Source: Lactiplantibacillus plantarum (lineage in GTDB: Bacteria; Bacillota; Bacilli; Lactobacillales; Lactobacillaceae). From it: 64,000 nucleotides of DNA. The stretch spans positions 3,162,001-3,226,000 of the forward strand of contig NZ_CP039121.1 in assembly GCF_014131735.1 (NCBI RefSeq), written 5' to 3'. This document shows, piece after piece, positions 8,080 to 17,497 of this stretch; the first letter of the stretch is position 1, and the number at the start of each line of letters is the position of its first letter. Made by a program: the position numbers and the translations under genes. A model generated the notes under the pieces. That model searched no databases, had not been told where the DNA came from, and was given only the letters and a program-made list of their open reading frames with translations.

Positions 8080-10098
8080 CTATTTTGATGGCGCCTTAAA
8101 ATGTGCCAATTCCGTATTCGAATAAACGTACGGGACGTGCGCCATCTCTGGCACTTGATTCCAAGCTACCGGATAACCCGCACCATGTGCGCAAAAGACC
8201 GAGTCCGGTGTATTTTCTAAATCTGCTGTGGGGACATATTTGGCCTTATCGACAACAGCCATCTCGTTATGACACGGCCGATAGCCATCCACGATACATT
8301 CCAATTGCCCCTGCCCATGCGTGTAAGCTCGAACCGTCTGTGAATAGTCCTGCATCGCTGCTACTGGCGCCGTTCCCGTAATTGTCGTCAAGTCAGTCCC
8401 GTCCGTGGCTACGCTTGTATTAGCGACTGGTGCGTCAAACTGACCATTCATCCGCTGAATATCAGTCATCGCCCGGCCAACTTGTTCCTGACCAACTTCT
8501 AGACGGAACCGATACCACGGCTCCAACAACTGACAATCACCACGTTGTTTTAACATCATCAAGCCTTGACGCAACGCGCGCCACGTCGCTTCACGAAAGT
8601 CACCACCAACCGAATGAACATTGCTAGCCCGACCACTAACCAGTGTTACCTTAACATCCGTTAGTGGTGCGCCAATCAGGACACCCGCTTGTGTTTTGGC
8701 TTGTAGGTTTGACACGACTTGGTGTTGCCAATTTCGGCCAAGCACTTCCAATGAACAATCGGTCGTAAATTGAAGCCCACTTCCCCGCGGTGCGGGCGTC
8801 AGCAACAAATGTACTTCCGCGTAGTGTCGTAACGGTTCAAAATGCCCAACACCTTCAACAGCTTGGGTAATCGTCTCTTGATACAAGATACTCCCCGTTC
8901 CAAACTTTACAGTCAGTTGAAAACGATCCTGCAAGATTTGTTGCAAAACTTCCAGTTGAATCGTTCCCATGACCTGTACTCGCAATTCCTGAAGTGGTTC
9001 TGACCAAGTCACGTGTAATTGTGGATCCTCATCTTCAAGTTGACGCAAGACTGCTAAGCAGGTGTGTAACTCCTCACGCTGAGGATCAAGTGCGTAAGTC
9101 AGTACGGGCTGCATGACGGGTTGTAGACTAGTTGCTGCCTGTCCCAATCCTTGCCCCGGCCGCGTTCCCGTTAGACCGGTAATGGCACCAACGGATCCTG
9201 CCGTCAGCGCGGACGTGGTCGCATACTTAGTCCCGTTGTAAACCCGTAACTGATTGACTTTTTGGTCATCATACACGATATCTTTAGGTCGTAAGGTGCC
9301 ACCGGTCATCCGAATCCAAGTAAGCCGTTCACCTTGATCATCATGCGTAATCTTGAACACCCGCGCGCCAAATTCAGGACGCGTTAATTGTGGCGTCGTC
9401 CAATAATCAAGACCAGCCATTAGCGCATCAACCCCGTCCAGCTTAAGTGCCGCGCCAAAATAACACGGAAAAACTTCCCGCCGTTGAATCATCTGCCGAA
9501 TCGTGGCATCACTTAACGTCCCTGTTTCTAAGTAATCCGTTAACACTTCGTCATTTTGCATCGCAATATCTTCAACTGCCGCAGTCGGTATGACTGGCCG
9601 ATCTTCCAACGTGTCCCCGGCTCCCGGCGTGTTAAACGCCACACAACCAGGCGATAATGTCTGTTGAATTTGTTGTATCAATTGGTCGCTATCCGTCCCC
9701 GGCGCATCCATCTTATTTACAAACAGAATGGTAGGAACGTCATAACGGGCTAATAATCGCCATAACGTCCGCGTGTACCCCTGCACACCATCAGTCGCTG
9801 AAACGACTAAAATTGCGACGTCCAAAACCGACAGTACTTGTTCAGTCTGGGTCGCAAAATCGACGTGGCCCGGGGTATCCAAGAGTGTTAAATTAATGTC
9901 TTTATATTGTAAATTAGCTTGGTGTGAAAAAATCGTAATACCACGCTGTTTTTCAAGCACATCCGTATCTAAAAAAGCATCGCCATTATCGACGCGCCCT
10001 AATTGCCGTAGCGCGCCAGACCGGTATAGTAATGCTTCTGACAGCGTCGTTTTACCGGCATCGACGTGGGCAATAATTCCCGCTACAATCCGTTTCAT
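8080..10098 (-). CDS. TetM/EF-G-like ribosomal protection GTPase
   Basis: The 672-residue protein has the full EF-G-like layout: G1 HVDAGKTT near residue 11, switch II DTPGHVDF near 75, G4 NKMD near 129, then domains II-V. The length (639-670 for TetM/O/W) and the start MKRIVAGIIAHVDAGKTTLS place it among tetracycline ribosomal protection proteins rather than translocating EF-G (about 690-700). Its base composition and codon use match its neighbours and no transposon or leader peptide is visible, so I infer a chromosomal paralogue of uncertain substrate and not a recently acquired tet gene. The ribosome binding site is AAGGGAG. The frameshifted gene and the permease follow it closely on the same strand. 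Confidence 0.85.
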   Translation of the reverse strand: MKRIVAGIIAHVDAGKTTLSEALLYRSGALRQLGRVDNGDAFLDTDVLEKQRGITIFSHQANLQYKDINLTLLDTPGHVDFATQTEQVLSVLDVAILVVSATDGVQGYTRTLWRLLARYDVPTILFVNKMDAPGTDSDQLIQQIQQTLSPGCVAFNTPGAGDTLEDRPVIPTAAVEDIAMQNDEVLTDYLETGTLSDATIRQMIQRREVFPCYFGAALKLDGVDALMAGLDYWTTPQLTRPEFGARVFKITHDDQGERLTWIRMTGGTLRPKDIVYDDQKVNQLRVYNGTKYATTSALTAGSVGAITGLTGTRPGQGLGQAATSLQPVMQPVLTYALDPQREELHTCLAVLRQLEDEDPQLHVTWSEPLQELRVQVMGTIQLEVLQQILQDRFQLTVKFGTGSILYQETITQAVEGVGHFEPLRHYAEVHLLLTPAPRGSGLQFTTDCSLEVLGRNWQHQVVSNLQAKTQAGVLIGAPLTDVKVTLVSGRASNVHSVGGDFREATWRALRQGLMMLKQRGDCQLLEPWYRFRLEVGQEQVGRAMTDIQRMNGQFDAPVANTSVATDGTDLTTITGTAPVAAMQDYSQTVRAYTHGQGQLECIVDGYRPCHNEMAVVDKAKYVPTADLENTPDSVFCAHGAGYPVAWNQVPEMAHVPYVYSNTELAHFKAPSK

Positions 10099-10306
10099 AT
10101 TGGGCTCCCTTCACGATTAGTGAATCACTGCTTCCAGTATACCGGTTCTCAGCACTGAACGGCTAGTAAAGGTCTGCCACTAACGTTAAATATGCATGAA
10201 TTTTGGCGTGTTTTAGTCCAATGTTAATCACCAAAATCAGGCTAGTTACTTTCCATAGTTGCGATCACTTTAAAGTAGTGGTGACCCATTTCCCGTGCAG
10301 TATCGC

Positions 10307-10346
10307 AAAAAAGGTATCCGTAGCCTACAACTACCGATACCTTAAA
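10307..10346 (-). terminator. Terminator of the azoreductase-like gene
   Basis: AAGGTATCCGTAG and CTACCGATACCTT pair with one mismatch, with an A-run on the plus strand (T-run in the transcript), 17 bases past the stop codon. Confidence 0.75.
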
Positions 10347-10359
10347 ATCATTTTCAGAC

Positions 10360-11007
10360 TTAATCATAAAAACGCTCAAAAGCTGCCTTCAGGTCCATTT
10401 TAGCTTGCTTTAATGCCTGTGATACCGCCACCCCGTTCGTTTGCAGTCCTTGTGCACGGACAATCTCAAACCGATCAAACCCCATAATTTCAGTAAACAT
10501 CTTGTCAAGATACAGCCGAGAAAATTCCATGGGTGTATAACGGTCATTACGAGTATAGATTGACCCACTGGCCTGCAGTAACATGACACGATAATTATCG
10601 GTCATCAAACCCACTGATCCATTTTCGGTATAACGAAAAGTCTCCCTGGCAACTAAGATATTATCGATATAGTCCTTTAACCGTGCCGGCACGTTGAAAT
10701 TATGCAACGGCATCGCAATCACAATCCGATGATGAGCTTTAAACTGTTGTAGGAGTTGCTGCTTGATTGCAAACAGGCGTTGTTCCTCAATCGATAAATT
10801 TACATGTTGCGCTTGCTTTTCCCAGATTCCCAGCAATTCAGGTACCGTTGCTTGGGGAATCACCGTATCATACAAATTGATCACATCCACAGTATCATTA
10901 GGAAAGCGAGTCTGAAAAAGTTGCAAAAAAGCTTGTTCTAGTTGAACTGAGTAGTGCGCCGCATTACGAAAATCGGGATGTGCATTAACAATCAAAGTCT
11001 TAGTCAT
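10360..11007 (-). CDS. FMN-dependent NAD(P)H azoreductase-like flavoprotein
   Basis: The 215-residue protein has a flavodoxin-like fold of the AzoR/Flavodoxin_2 family. The beginning KTLIVNAHPDFRNAAHYS forms the FMN phosphate loop, PLHNFNVPARLKDYID corresponds to the conserved PMYNFNIPAQLKAYID of AzoR, and TFRYTENG is the family segment lining the flavin. It should reduce quinones or azo compounds by two electrons. It is divergent from a WYL-type regulator that may control it. Confidence 0.87.
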   Translation of the reverse strand: MTKTLIVNAHPDFRNAAHYSVQLEQAFLQLFQTRFPNDTVDVINLYDTVIPQATVPELLGIWEKQAQHVNLSIEEQRLFAIKQQLLQQFKAHHRIVIAMPLHNFNVPARLKDYIDNILVARETFRYTENGSVGLMTDNYRVMLLQASGSIYTRNDRYTPMEFSRLYLDKMFTEIMGFDRFEIVRAQGLQTNGVAVSQALKQAKMDLKAAFERFYD

Positions 11008-11038
11008 TTAAATATCTCCTTAATTAATAATCTATTTA

Positions 11039-11067
11039 TTGGTTGTTTTTGACAACAGTTATATACT
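11039..11067 (+). promoter_or_regulatory. Putative promoter of the WYL regulator with dyad
   Basis: TTGGTT-17-TATACT fits a promoter reading right. The overlapping GTTGT-TTTTG-ACAAC dyad could be an operator shared with the divergent azoreductase-like gene. Confidence 0.45.
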
Positions 11068-11124
11068 ACAGTCGAAAGGTGCCAATCCATGTCACCATTA
11101 AAATCATTTTTAGGAGTTATTTAT

Positions 11125-12045
11125 ATGAACCGCTCTGAACGTCTTAATCAAGAATTGATCTTTCTCAGTTACCGACAAGAATTCCACATCAAAGAACTCA
11201 TGCAAGAATTCAATATCTCCAAACGGACCGCCTTGCGCGACGTTAACTCGTTAGAACAACTTGGTTTGTCCATTTACGTTGAACCGGGACGTTACGGTGG
11301 CTACCAAATCATGCAACAACAACTATGGGTACCCATCTTATTAAACAGCCAGGAAATTAATGCGCTCTTTTTTGCGCTCAAAGCACTCAGTTTATTGTCG
11401 GCGACCCCCTTTGAAAAGTCCTACCATACAATTTACAAAAAACTCATGGCAACACTATCTTTAAGCAACCAGCGCCAGGTCGCCAAATTGCAACGTGTGG
11501 TTAACTACTACTCAATTCCTAACTTGGATGCCCCAACCCATTTAAGTGATTTATTAACGGCTATCCTTGATGAAAATGTTGTCCAGTTAACGATGACTAC
11601 TGTGACAGCTGGGTTTCAGATTTTTGATTTATTATATCGGCATGGCATTTGGTTTTTCAGTGGCGTCAATCTCGATAACAATGCTTGGGGCATCTATCGC
11701 TGTGATACGATCAAAGCATTTCAAACCAGTGAGCAACCAGCTCGGTATACTTGGAAACAGCTCGCGCAACGGCAACGGTCCTACGATCACCATCATCACA
11801 ATATACGTTATAAATGTGCACTAACACCTCTAGGCCGTGAACATGTACAAAAGAATAATTATCCTAATATGCACTTAACACATCAGAACGACCAAGATTA
11901 TCTCATTGGTGGTTATAATCAAGATGAATTAGCCTATATGGTCGACTATTTACTGGGACTTGGCCGCAACGTTAGAATTATTTATCCGGAAGCGTTAAAA
12001 ACTGCCTATCTGCAAGAACTGCAGCAAATTCAAGATTTCTATTAA
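11125..12045 (+). CDS. HTH/WYL domain transcriptional regulator (YafY-like)
   Basis: The 306-residue protein starts with a winged helix-turn-helix (FHIKELMQEFNISKRTALRD, residues about 20-40) followed by the wing GLSIYVEPGRYGGYQI, and then a long C-terminal ligand-sensing region of WYL type. TTTTAGGAG sits correctly in front of ATG 11125; the frame is open for twelve more codons upstream but has no such signal there. It probably regulates the divergent azoreductase-like gene. The ligand is unknown. Confidence 0.8.
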   Translation: MNRSERLNQELIFLSYRQEFHIKELMQEFNISKRTALRDVNSLEQLGLSIYVEPGRYGGYQIMQQQLWVPILLNSQEINALFFALKALSLLSATPFEKSYHTIYKKLMATLSLSNQRQVAKLQRVVNYYSIPNLDAPTHLSDLLTAILDENVVQLTMTTVTAGFQIFDLLYRHGIWFFSGVNLDNNAWGIYRCDTIKAFQTSEQPARYTWKQLAQRQRSYDHHHHNIRYKCALTPLGREHVQKNNYPNMHLTHQNDQDYLIGGYNQDELAYMVDYLLGLGRNVRIIYPEALKTAYLQELQQIQDFY

Positions 12046-12062
12046 CGTTTGGTTTTCTGAAC

Positions 12063-12102
12063 AAAAATGTCGGTAGCCCCGTCAAGGACTACCGACATTT
12101 TT
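12063..12102. terminator. Bidirectional terminator
   Basis: AAAAATGTCGGTAG and CTACCGACATTTTT form a perfect 14-base-pair stem between two convergent genes. Confidence 0.88.
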
Positions 12103-12132
12103 ACTAACCTGATTATTCTCTTCTTAACTGCT

Positions 12133-12801
12133 TTATTCAGCCGTAATATAATTCAAAATTGCATTCAGAACTTGTTGATTCTCTCGTGGTACCGGCGTTT
12201 GTAAAATTTCTGCTGCTGTTTGGTTTAGGACCGACCCCGCAATATACCGATAATCATTGACGACCATCTCACGAACATTGTCCGCAGCCGGCTCAAAGTG
12301 AAATTGTAACCCCACTACCCGATGCTTCCATACGAAACCCTGATTGGTCACACGATCACTAGAGAACAACAGCGTTGCTTCGGCTGGAACGGTGAACATC
12401 TCCTCGTGCCAATGCAAGACCGACAGTTTTGCTGGAATCCCCGGAATCACGGGACTCTGTCGGTAAATCGGTGCCCAACCTACTTCCTTAGCTGGCGCCT
12501 TAGTGACTGGGTATCCTAAGGTCTTCGCAATTTGTTGCGCGCCGTAACACGCACCAAACATTGGGATATCGCGGTCCAATAATTGTTGAATCAAGTCTCG
12601 TTCCTGCTTGATCCATGGCAGCGTATCGTTGGGACTCATCGGTCCGCCGAGGATAACAAGCATCTCCGTCTCATCCGCCGTTGGGAGAACACCGAATTGA
12701 TACGGGTGATAGACATACATGGTATGACCATGGGCATGCGCCCAATCAGCAATCATTCCAGGGCCCTCATTGGGGGTATGTTGCAACACATTAATTCGCA
12801 T
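12133..12801 (-). CDS. Class I glutamine amidotransferase-like protein
   Basis: The 222-residue product has the triad of class I amidotransferases: Cys in FGACYGAQQIA, and His/Glu in GLQFHFEPA. The segment VLHWHEEMF is typical of stand-alone GMP-synthase-like members. It is not fused to a synthetase domain, so the acceptor is unknown; gamma-glutamyl hydrolase-like activity is possible. ATG 12801 has GGAAAGGA upstream, while the frame extends 19 codons further without a ribosome binding site. Confidence 0.82.
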   Translation of the reverse strand: MRINVLQHTPNEGPGMIADWAHAHGHTMYVYHPYQFGVLPTADETEMLVILGGPMSPNDTLPWIKQERDLIQQLLDRDIPMFGACYGAQQIAKTLGYPVTKAPAKEVGWAPIYRQSPVIPGIPAKLSVLHWHEEMFTVPAEATLLFSSDRVTNQGFVWKHRVVGLQFHFEPAADNVREMVVNDYRYIAGSVLNQTAAEILQTPVPRENQQVLNAILNYITAE

Positions 12802-12944
12802 GATTAGTCCTTTCCACAACGGCAATGTTTGGTCTGGGTATCGCCTGCAATTACCCAAGATAGAGTCATTATACCACGCTAATTACTTGAGCCATGGGCG
12901 CTTATGTTAAACTTAAAACCGATCATAATTTAGAGGTGATAATA

Positions 12945-13394
12945 ATGGACGTCCAATCTTTTTTCGAACAAGCTAAAACGACGCTCAAATTGACACAAAG
13001 TACCCCATTACAAAGTGCTTATCAGTTTGGCAGCGATCCTGATAAACTTGCACAGCTCGTACTAACTGGCACAAAAACGGCTACCACCAGCGCTTATGAC
13101 CTATACGAAACTGATGAACCACTGCCAAAAGTGGGCGCTTATGACGTCATCTTAGATGCTCATAATCAGCCTGTCTGTGTGACCCGGACCGATCAAGTCA
13201 TGATTACGCCTTACTTGGACATCGATGCAACCCACGCTTACTTAGAAGGTGAAGGCGATCGTACTTATGCCTATTGGCGCCGTGTTCATGATGCCTTCTT
13301 CAAGCAGGAGTACCAAAGCGAGCATCAGCGCTTTGATCCCCATACTGCACAAATGGTTCTGGAACGCTTCCACGTCGTTTATCCCGTTCACTAA
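12945..13394 (+). CDS. ASCH domain protein
   Basis: The 149-residue protein carries an ASCH (PUA-like) fold: LVLTGTKTATTSAYDLY at about residues 41-57, then VGAYDVILDAHNQPVCVTRT. The family binds RNA or hydrolyses N4-acetylcytidine in some members, but no activity can be assigned here. The start at 12945 is supported by AGAGGTGAT; an upstream in-frame ATG at 12894 lacks a signal. Confidence 0.82.
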   Translation: MDVQSFFEQAKTTLKLTQSTPLQSAYQFGSDPDKLAQLVLTGTKTATTSAYDLYETDEPLPKVGAYDVILDAHNQPVCVTRTDQVMITPYLDIDATHAYLEGEGDRTYAYWRRVHDAFFKQEYQSEHQRFDPHTAQMVLERFHVVYPVH

Positions 13395-13476
13395 AAATAG
13401 CGTTCCAATCAGCACTGGTGAATTCGCTTCCATTAGTGGTATATTGGAATAGAACTTTCATTAGGGGGAACGACAC

Positions 13477-14913
13477 ATGCATACTATCGAACAACTCAAT
13501 GACGGGCGCGCGGTCTATCTAAATGGTCACCGCGTCAATGTCGCCGATGTGCCCATTTTTCGTAAAACTTTAGCACTCAATAATCAGTACTATGACCTGC
13601 AACACAACCATCCCGAAGTACATACTTATCAGGAAAATGGTCACCGCTACGATATTGCTTTCAAAGTGCCACGCACCGTCGCTGATTTACAACAAAAGCA
13701 CCGTGCTTATCAAGAAATTGCGCAAAGTAACAGCGGCATGTTAGGCCGCACACCGGATTTTCTTAATACTGGGATGGCCGTCTTAGCAGAACGCGCTGCC
13801 TTCCTCGGGCAAAATCAATATACTGATTTTGCAGCTAATGCCCGCAATTACGCTAAGGAGGTCAAAGCTAACGATATCTTCATTAGCCATGCGCTTCAAA
13901 ACCCACAACTCAACCGTCAAAAAGCCATCAATGCCATTCCGTCTGGATACGCGGGTGTTCATACCATTGAACGTAATCAAGATGGAATCTTCGTTTCTGG
14001 TGCCAAAATGGTCAATACGATGGCCCCAATTGCTGATGACCTCCTGATTTTTAATCCGCCGGAACTGTTGTTAGAAAACGGCGATAGTAGTTATGCTGTC
14101 GCCTTTGCTACGCCACTCAATAATCCGGGCGTCAAGATCATTTGTCGCAAATTATTAGATCATCCCACCGCTTCCATTACGGATTACCCACTCAGCAACG
14201 CCCTTGATGAGATTGACGCCTACATTGTCTTTGATCACGCCTTTATTCCGTGGTCAAAAGTATTTGTTGAAAATAATGTTGAAATGAGTAATCGTTTCTT
14301 CATCGATTCAGGCATGTTTAGCCACACTTCCCATCAAGATGAGGTTCGAGGTATTACTAAGCTTGAGTTAGCAACCAGTTTAGCGCTTCGGATTGCTCAT
14401 ATCTTAGGATTAGATGGTTTCTTAGGTGTCCAAGAAAAACTCGGTCGGTTAACCGCTAATCTGGAACTCATCAAGGGTACCATCACCCGTTCAGAAGACA
14501 ACGGTCATCTGGACGAATTCGGTATCTATACGCCCAGTCTCCAAGCTTTGCAAGCGGTTCGCTCGACCCTTCCCGAATACTATGACGAGGCCTTGCGCGT
14601 GACTCAACACTTAGCGGCCGGTTCCATGGTTGGCGTGCCAAGTTTTGCGGAATTTGACGGCGATAATGCGACAATCCTCAACCAGGCACTCACGACGGAC
14701 CGAGCCACCGCTAAAACCCGCACGCGCTTGTTGAACTTAGCCTTCGATTTAACAAGTTCTGGCTTTGGTCAGCGCCAATTGATGTACGAATACTATCATG
14801 GTGGTGATCCAATGCGTATTCGTGCCCAACATTATCAACGCGCCGATTTACAGGCTGGCAATCAGATGATTGACCGACTATTGTCAGCGGACAACGCAAA
14901 CACCCATGAATAA
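13477..14913 (+). CDS. 4-hydroxyphenylacetate 3-hydroxylase (HpaB) family flavin monooxygenase
   Basis: The 478-residue protein matches the two-component FADH2-dependent hydroxylase large subunit (acyl-CoA dehydrogenase fold). The start MHTIEQLNDGRAVYLNGHRV, the segment GMLGRTPDFLNT and the C-terminal FDLTSSGFGQRQLMYEYYHG are typical of HpaB-type enzymes that hydroxylate phenolic compounds or act as vinylacetyl-CoA isomerases. No reductase partner (HpaC) is next to it; the flavin reductases elsewhere in the window could supply FADH2, which is only a guess. TTAGGGGG is the ribosome binding site and a strong terminator follows. Confidence 0.82.
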   Translation: MHTIEQLNDGRAVYLNGHRVNVADVPIFRKTLALNNQYYDLQHNHPEVHTYQENGHRYDIAFKVPRTVADLQQKHRAYQEIAQSNSGMLGRTPDFLNTGMAVLAERAAFLGQNQYTDFAANARNYAKEVKANDIFISHALQNPQLNRQKAINAIPSGYAGVHTIERNQDGIFVSGAKMVNTMAPIADDLLIFNPPELLLENGDSSYAVAFATPLNNPGVKIICRKLLDHPTASITDYPLSNALDEIDAYIVFDHAFIPWSKVFVENNVEMSNRFFIDSGMFSHTSHQDEVRGITKLELATSLALRIAHILGLDGFLGVQEKLGRLTANLELIKGTITRSEDNGHLDEFGIYTPSLQALQAVRSTLPEYYDEALRVTQHLAAGSMVGVPSFAEFDGDNATILNQALTTDRATAKTRTRLLNLAFDLTSSGFGQRQLMYEYYHGGDPMRIRAQHYQRADLQAGNQMIDRLLSADNANTHE

Positions 14914-14915
14914 GT

Positions 14916-14966
14916 AATCACACCAATACCCAGGTTAGTCCTTAAGTGAGTATTGGTGTGATTTTT
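14916..14966 (+). terminator. Rho-independent terminator
   Basis: AATCACACCAATAC and GTATTGGTGTGATT pair perfectly over 14 bases and are followed by Ts. Confidence 0.88.
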
Positions 14967-14985
14967 TGCGCCTTTATATTATTGA

Positions 14986-15732
14986 CTATTTAGTCAAATA
15001 TAATTCGCGTAACTGTTGACATTCCGCTGAGGTCAGCCCTAGACCCGTCTGCAAGTAATTTGAAAATGTGTCGTACCGGGCTTTGATGACTTCAAAGTAA
15101 TGGCTCAGGTAATCAGCGTCTACTAATAATGCCTGGTTCACGGCCCGTTGTTGCTCATCAGATAATTGCGACGCCATCGTCGCCAAGATTTGTTGATTAG
15201 CAGCCGCACGTGCTTGATTTGTGAGCAGATAGTCAGCCATGATTTGCTCGTCACTAATACCCAAAATTTTTAGAAATAAGGCGGCCCCGACGCCGGTGCG
15301 ATCCTTACCGGCAAAACAATGGAACAGTAGTGGCTGATCTGGAACCAGTAGTAGCTGTATAAATTGACAATAACTTTGACGGGCAGTAGGATCTAACACT
15401 AGCTGTTCATATAACTGAACCATGCGGTCATGGACCGCCCCCGTACTACTAATCATCGATTGTAAACTTGCGTCGTTCGTCATGACTTGTGCTAGCACAT
15501 CCAGCACGTGATACTGGACGTGTGGCCATGTCGCATCTGGAAATTGATGACGCTCATCAGCACTACGCATGTCCACGATTCGCGTAATGCCAAGCGTGGT
15601 TGCTAGATACTGCGTCTGTGCCGGTGTTAATTGATCCAATTGTCCTGACCGGTAAATTAAACCATCTTTGATTACTTGCTGATTTTTATTGCGATAACCA
15701 CCTAGTGACCGTAAATTAGTAATCCCTTCCAT
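14986..15732 (-). CDS. Tyrosine/serine phosphatase (Y_phosphatase3 family)
   Basis: The 248-residue protein has the P-loop LFHCFAGKDRTGVGAAL, that is the CX5R signature HCFAGKDRTG, and the family start GITNLRSLGGYRN. Such enzymes dephosphorylate phosphotyrosine, phosphoserine or phosphoinositides; some are secreted in pathogens but no signal peptide is present here. ATG 15732 lies seven bases after GGGGG; a TTG two codons upstream is the alternative. Confidence 0.86.
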   Translation of the reverse strand: MEGITNLRSLGGYRNKNQQVIKDGLIYRSGQLDQLTPAQTQYLATTLGITRIVDMRSADERHQFPDATWPHVQYHVLDVLAQVMTNDASLQSMISSTGAVHDRMVQLYEQLVLDPTARQSYCQFIQLLLVPDQPLLFHCFAGKDRTGVGAALFLKILGISDEQIMADYLLTNQARAAANQQILATMASQLSDEQQRAVNQALLVDADYLSHYFEVIKARYDTFSNYLQTGLGLTSAECQQLRELYLTK

Positions 15733-15804
15733 GACCAAGCCCCCAGCTAGATTGATAACTTAATTGTAAACTGTCACCGTTAAATTTTCAGTCAAAGGCC
15801 ATTT

Positions 15805-15858
15805 AAAAAGTCATTTAGTCACCAGACCTAACTGATCTGGTGACTAAATGACTTTTTA
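15805..15858 (-). terminator. Strong terminator of the ThrE gene
   Basis: A 22-base-pair perfect stem (15805-15826 with 15836-15857) with A/T flanks lies just past the end of the exporter gene. Confidence 0.88.
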
Positions 15859-15880
15859 ACCGCTAACTTGATAGACTCAA

Positions 15881-17224
15881 TTAATCAAAGTGTCGCCATT
15901 CGTGATCCAACAACGCACGCGCTACAAATAGCCCGAGCGGTAAAAACATGATGATTAACACGGCCTTCGTCAGCCATAGTGAACCGACACCAATTTGATT
16001 ATTGCCAATACTATAAATTGCACGATAAATATATAATCCCGGAACCATAATTACGATTGAAGGTACCGTCAATGAAATCCGGGGATAGCCGTTATAACGA
16101 TTAACCACCGATGCGATCAAGCCGGCAACGAGCGCCCCACAAAAGGCGGCCGCGGCCGGTGGCATTGCTGTCAAGTCAACTAGTTCAAGGCGCAATGTAT
16201 TCGCAATGGCCCCAATAAATCCCGCGGTAATGGCCATTTTTTGCGAGCTATTAAACATTATTGAGAACCCGTAAACACCGCAAAAACTAGCTGGTAATCG
16301 TAATAAAAGTACCGCTAACGGTGAAAGTCCTAGCGGTAAGAAATCAGCTGGCTTGAAGCTCACCAGTGTCGCGACTAGCCAGCCGACGAGAGTTGCAATC
16401 AGGGTAACCATAATCGCGTAAGCTAAGCGCTCCAGTCCTGAGCGCATATCCAACTTAGAGATATCCAACATACTCGTAATGAACGGAAAACCCGGAATCA
16501 CGAATAACATGGCACCAATATACCCCGCCTCATGCTGGGCAAGAATTTGGAAATTATATTCAAAAATCTTAAAACTAACCATATAAGCCAAACACGCTAC
16601 CGCAACGCTGACCGCAATCCCGGCAACCGTCGTCATCGACCGTTTACCCATCAGCGCCCGAACATAGTTACCAAGACCCGCGCCCAAAAAGGAACAAATC
16701 ATCTCGGGAATACCCCCACCAAGTAAGAAGATAAATCCACTACAGGCTAAGCCAGCTGCCAACCCAAGAACCAGTGGCGAATACTGTTTAGGACGCGTCT
16801 GAACTTCATCAATTGCTGCATGCACTTGTGCCACCGTTAACCGTGCATATTTCGCATCAAAGTCTTTGACAAACTGTTCAAGAATATTTAGTTTATCCGT
16901 ATTTACACCAGTATTTGGTATCGATAATACTTGCGTATAACTACGTTCATGATGAAAACACGTGTACTGAATCGAAATCAACCCGATATCTGCCGAGCAC
17001 GTTAAATTCAGGCTGCGAGCAATCTTATTCATCGCATCACGAACCCGCCACGCTCCCGTCCCACACGACAACATTAAAATGCCAACTCGACCAACAATTG
17101 ATGTTCGCTCTTGTAAGCTAGCATGCTTAGCGGGAACATCTTCATTACGGATAAAGTCCTTCCATGGAATTGTCATATGATGTCGTTGTGATAGCGGCAT
17201 CACCGACTTACGCTCTTTATTCAT
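15881..17224 (-). CDS. Threonine/serine exporter, ThrE family (fused two-domain form)
   Basis: The 447-residue protein starts with a cytoplasmic segment (GRVGILMLSCGTGAWRVRDA) typical of the DUF1212/ThrE N-terminal half, followed from about residue 160 by ten hydrophobic segments that cover both the ThrE and the ThrE_2 (DUF3815-like) membrane parts. Fused forms are about this long. It would export threonine or serine. The ribosome binding site is GGAGGAAG. A parS site lies in its upstream region at 17328-17343. Confidence 0.83.
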   Translation of the reverse strand: MNKERKSVMPLSQRHHMTIPWKDFIRNEDVPAKHASLQERTSIVGRVGILMLSCGTGAWRVRDAMNKIARSLNLTCSADIGLISIQYTCFHHERSYTQVLSIPNTGVNTDKLNILEQFVKDFDAKYARLTVAQVHAAIDEVQTRPKQYSPLVLGLAAGLACSGFIFLLGGGIPEMICSFLGAGLGNYVRALMGKRSMTTVAGIAVSVAVACLAYMVSFKIFEYNFQILAQHEAGYIGAMLFVIPGFPFITSMLDISKLDMRSGLERLAYAIMVTLIATLVGWLVATLVSFKPADFLPLGLSPLAVLLLRLPASFCGVYGFSIMFNSSQKMAITAGFIGAIANTLRLELVDLTAMPPAAAAFCGALVAGLIASVVNRYNGYPRISLTVPSIVIMVPGLYIYRAIYSIGNNQIGVGSLWLTKAVLIIMFLPLGLFVARALLDHEWRHFD

Positions 17225-17327
17225 TTCTTCCTCCGTCTTAGATCGTTCATTATGTTAGTAGCTTTCCCCCTTATTTTAGGCTACTAACATCATTTATGAT
17301 AGCGATTTTGTCATTTTAAAAGCATAA

Positions 17328-17343
17328 TGTTTCACGTGAAACA
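17328..17343. promoter_or_regulatory. parS: parS site 2 (ParB/Spo0J centromere palindrome)
   Basis: TGTTTCACGTGAAACA again, with the palindrome continuing for three more bases on each side (17325-17346). It lies between the divergent exporter and amidase genes. Confidence 0.92.
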
Positions 17344-17497
17344 TTAGCCTCATGATGAGTTTCCCCAGCTTGTTAATTGAACTACCCCCTCAAAAGTAAA
17401 CTTGATTACCATTCGTTAATTTAAGCGTCACAATTTTCGCCGCTATCCGCAATCATATGATAAGTTACCGATATCATCTAATAAAGGAGCGATTTGT

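Noticed and set aside
8080-10098. Acquired tet(M) resistance gene
   Set aside because: Codon use matches its neighbours and there is no tet(M) leader, transposon or plasmid gene nearby.
9773-10120. Long antisense frame inside the TetM-like gene
   Set aside because: It is a mirror frame of a conserved GTPase domain; the sense frame explains all conservation.
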